From Porogramme epimiltina (Eukaryota > Basidiomycota > Agaricomycetes > Polyporales > Polyporaceae), in NCBI GenBank assembly GCA_900155495.1, contig FTLJ01000241.1, forward strand, positions 1 through 53,998: a stretch of DNA of 53,998 bases, written 5' to 3'. This document shows, one piece after another, positions 52,589 to 53,998 of this stretch. The first letter of the stretch is position 1. Every line of letters starts with the position of its first letter. Both the position numbers and the translations under genes were made by a program. Below the pieces are notes generated by a model, which did not search any database, had not been told where the DNA came from, and saw nothing but the letters and a program-made list of their open reading frames with translations.

Positions 52589-53998
52589 ATGAAGCATAAG
52601 TTCAGAAAGTCACCTCCTCTAACAGTAGTGGTCAGTAGGTGGCTTGGCACCATCAATCTCTGCCCTGCAAAATTTGTGCTGAATCTCCTAACCTGAACGC
52701 TCAGGCCTCGGTGAATCGTTCAGGAGTTAGCAGACTACCAGACGAACTTCTGGCGCAAATCTTCATTTACTTTCGTCAAGGTGTCCGGGGCCGGGATGAA
52801 ACACCTTGGCCAAAAAAGCCCAGACTACAATTTTTCTTCACATGGACTCATATAATGCTCGTCTGCCGCCTTTGGAGAGATGTGGCTCTCGCTACGGCAG
52901 TCCTCTGGACAGTTATCGACATCCCGAGAGAACTAGATCGGCCTGAAGGGTTAAGTTACAAGACCCCCAAGGTCACTGCGAAGATGCGGAAAAACGCTTT
53001 GAAGTGGTTCAATCTGATCCTCTCCCGCTCCGCAAGGATGCCTTTAGAGTTGGTTTTCACTCGCTCAGAGTATGGCACCGCAGCCCTCCCCATCCTTGCA
53101 GCCGAATCCCACCGTATCCGGTCCTTGACGTTCCCAGACTCAAACACCCCACGTCCGACAAGCGCAGTCATTTCCGTCCTCCAATTGGACCTCCCAGCCA
53201 TCGTGGAGCTCAATATGCTTTACGACCAAAACTCCAAATTGAAGTACCAGCCTACCCAACTCGGATCACCCCCAGAGCGGCGTGCAGAAATCACTCCCGA
53301 GCGGTATCCGTCCCTTCGGGACATGCGCCTTTCCAATCTCACCATATTAAATGCCTCCACGTCCGTATTCCCTCAGCTTGAGCGTCTCGACCTCAGGTTC
53401 TGCTCGTTTGATGGCCTCCCGGCGTCACTCGACAACCTCTTCGACGTTCTGGAAGGATGTCCGAACCTTGTAGAGCTGCAACTCCATTTCGTGCTCGGGA
53501 TGCTGGTCGACCAGACCCCACCCGAAGCAACGCGAATGATAACCTTCAGCGAGCTCCAAAAACTCGTCCTCAAAGACGTACCAGCTCTTACACGTCGCTT
53601 CCTCTCACATGTGTCCATCCCCGCTACCACTACCCTTCGGGTCACGGGTACACTTGGTCGTCCCCGTGTTGTCAGAGTCTACGACACCCTCATCTCCATG
53701 ATCCCCCCTCCCAATTCCCGAAACCTACCCGTCTTCAGTTCGCTCACCGAAGGGACCGTCCAAAACTGGGGGGAATCACCATATCTACAGATGTCTTCCC
53801 CCACCACCAAGCTATCCCTCAAGCTTCTCCACGATACTGGCGAATGCAGCGACCTCCCGGCGTGCCTTGCCGTGCTCAGCGGGCTTTGTGCTGGGTCGCC
53901 GCTCACCACGCTGGACATTCGTGGCGACTTCGACGAAGTCGACGGCACGCCTCCCATCAGCAAAGTGTCACGGGGCTTACCGGGGGCTTACACCCTAA
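52589..53998 (+). CDS. F-box protein, cut by right edge
   Basis: A first exon (52589-52630) reads MKHKFRKSPPLTVV. A 74-bp intron (52631-52704) with the branch-point-like CTAAC follows, then an uninterrupted frame to the window end. The F-box reads VSRLPDELLAQIFIYF, its second half THIMLVCRLWRDVALATAV, and leucine-rich strands follow (ERLDLRFCSF, LVELQLHFVLG, LQKLVLKDVP). About 445 residues are visible; a further C-terminal part is expected beyond 53998. The first exon is inferred only from splice signals. Likely an SCF adaptor. It is not closely similar to the four duplicated F-box genes of the window. Confidence 0.8.

Noticed and set aside
52033..52592. Small frames between the Fab1-like gene and the last F-box gene
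   Set aside because: No domain, start context or splice support; they include likely 3' UTR of the kinase gene.
1..53998. CRISPR arrays, rRNA genes, prokaryotic operons or phage genes
   Set aside because: No regularly spaced repeats or rRNA words seen; gene structure is eukaryotic throughout.

Overview
The window looks like nuclear DNA of a filamentous basidiomycete, most likely an agaricomycete. Genes are intron-rich, with many introns of about 47-75 bp that have GT(R)NGT donors and CAG/TAG acceptors. Large F-box genes with leucine-rich-like C-terminal regions are abundant, and there is a fungal integrase-core gene of a kind I know from Agaricomycetes. All exon models were built by eye from splice signals, reading frame and remembered family conservation; no alignment was run.

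Left part (1-9.6 kb): a cytochrome P450 fragment runs off the left edge. It is followed by an intact six-exon gene of unknown function and an intact five-exon integrase-core gene on the same strand, then a BTB/POZ gene on the other strand. From 6.9 to 9.6 kb there is a graveyard of minus-strand relics of three unrelated genes: histone H2B, succinate dehydrogenase cytochrome b subunit (SDHC) and an M43 (pappalysin-like) metalloprotease.

Housekeeping block 1 (11.2-15.2 kb): a 15-exon MTO1/MnmG gene, with a 43-nt G homopolymer in one intron, is divergent from DPH3. Both act, directly or indirectly, in wobble-uridine modification of tRNA. After a 2-kb stretch without a recognised gene come an intronless F-box gene and a tRNA-Val(AAC).

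Middle (19-40 kb): a duplication-rich accessory region. Two F-box genes and a P450-like gene form a tandem segmental duplication that also carries a truncated P450 tail and a MITE-like insertion in one copy. Then come a frameshifted F-box gene with an acidic insertion, a Ser/Thr-rich GPI-type surface protein, and two divergent paralogous short-chain dehydrogenases. The latter are both 260 aa and lack the usual catalytic tyrosine. A second pair of duplicated F-box genes flanks a decayed six-hairpin glycosidase gene.

Right part (41.7 kb to end): a secreted eight-cysteine CFEM-like protein, a DUF2470 membrane protein, and a tight divergent pair of tri-snRNP proteins (DIB1 and cyclophilin H) whose start codons are only 219 bp apart. 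A long FYVE-less Fab1-type phosphoinositide kinase follows, then an F-box gene cut by the right edge.

I found no rRNA, CRISPR array, plasmid or bacterial element. The most distinctive observations are the two functionally matched divergent gene pairs, the SDR pair with an intron present in only one copy and two GC-AG introns, and the duplicated F-box loci with a hypervariable middle.
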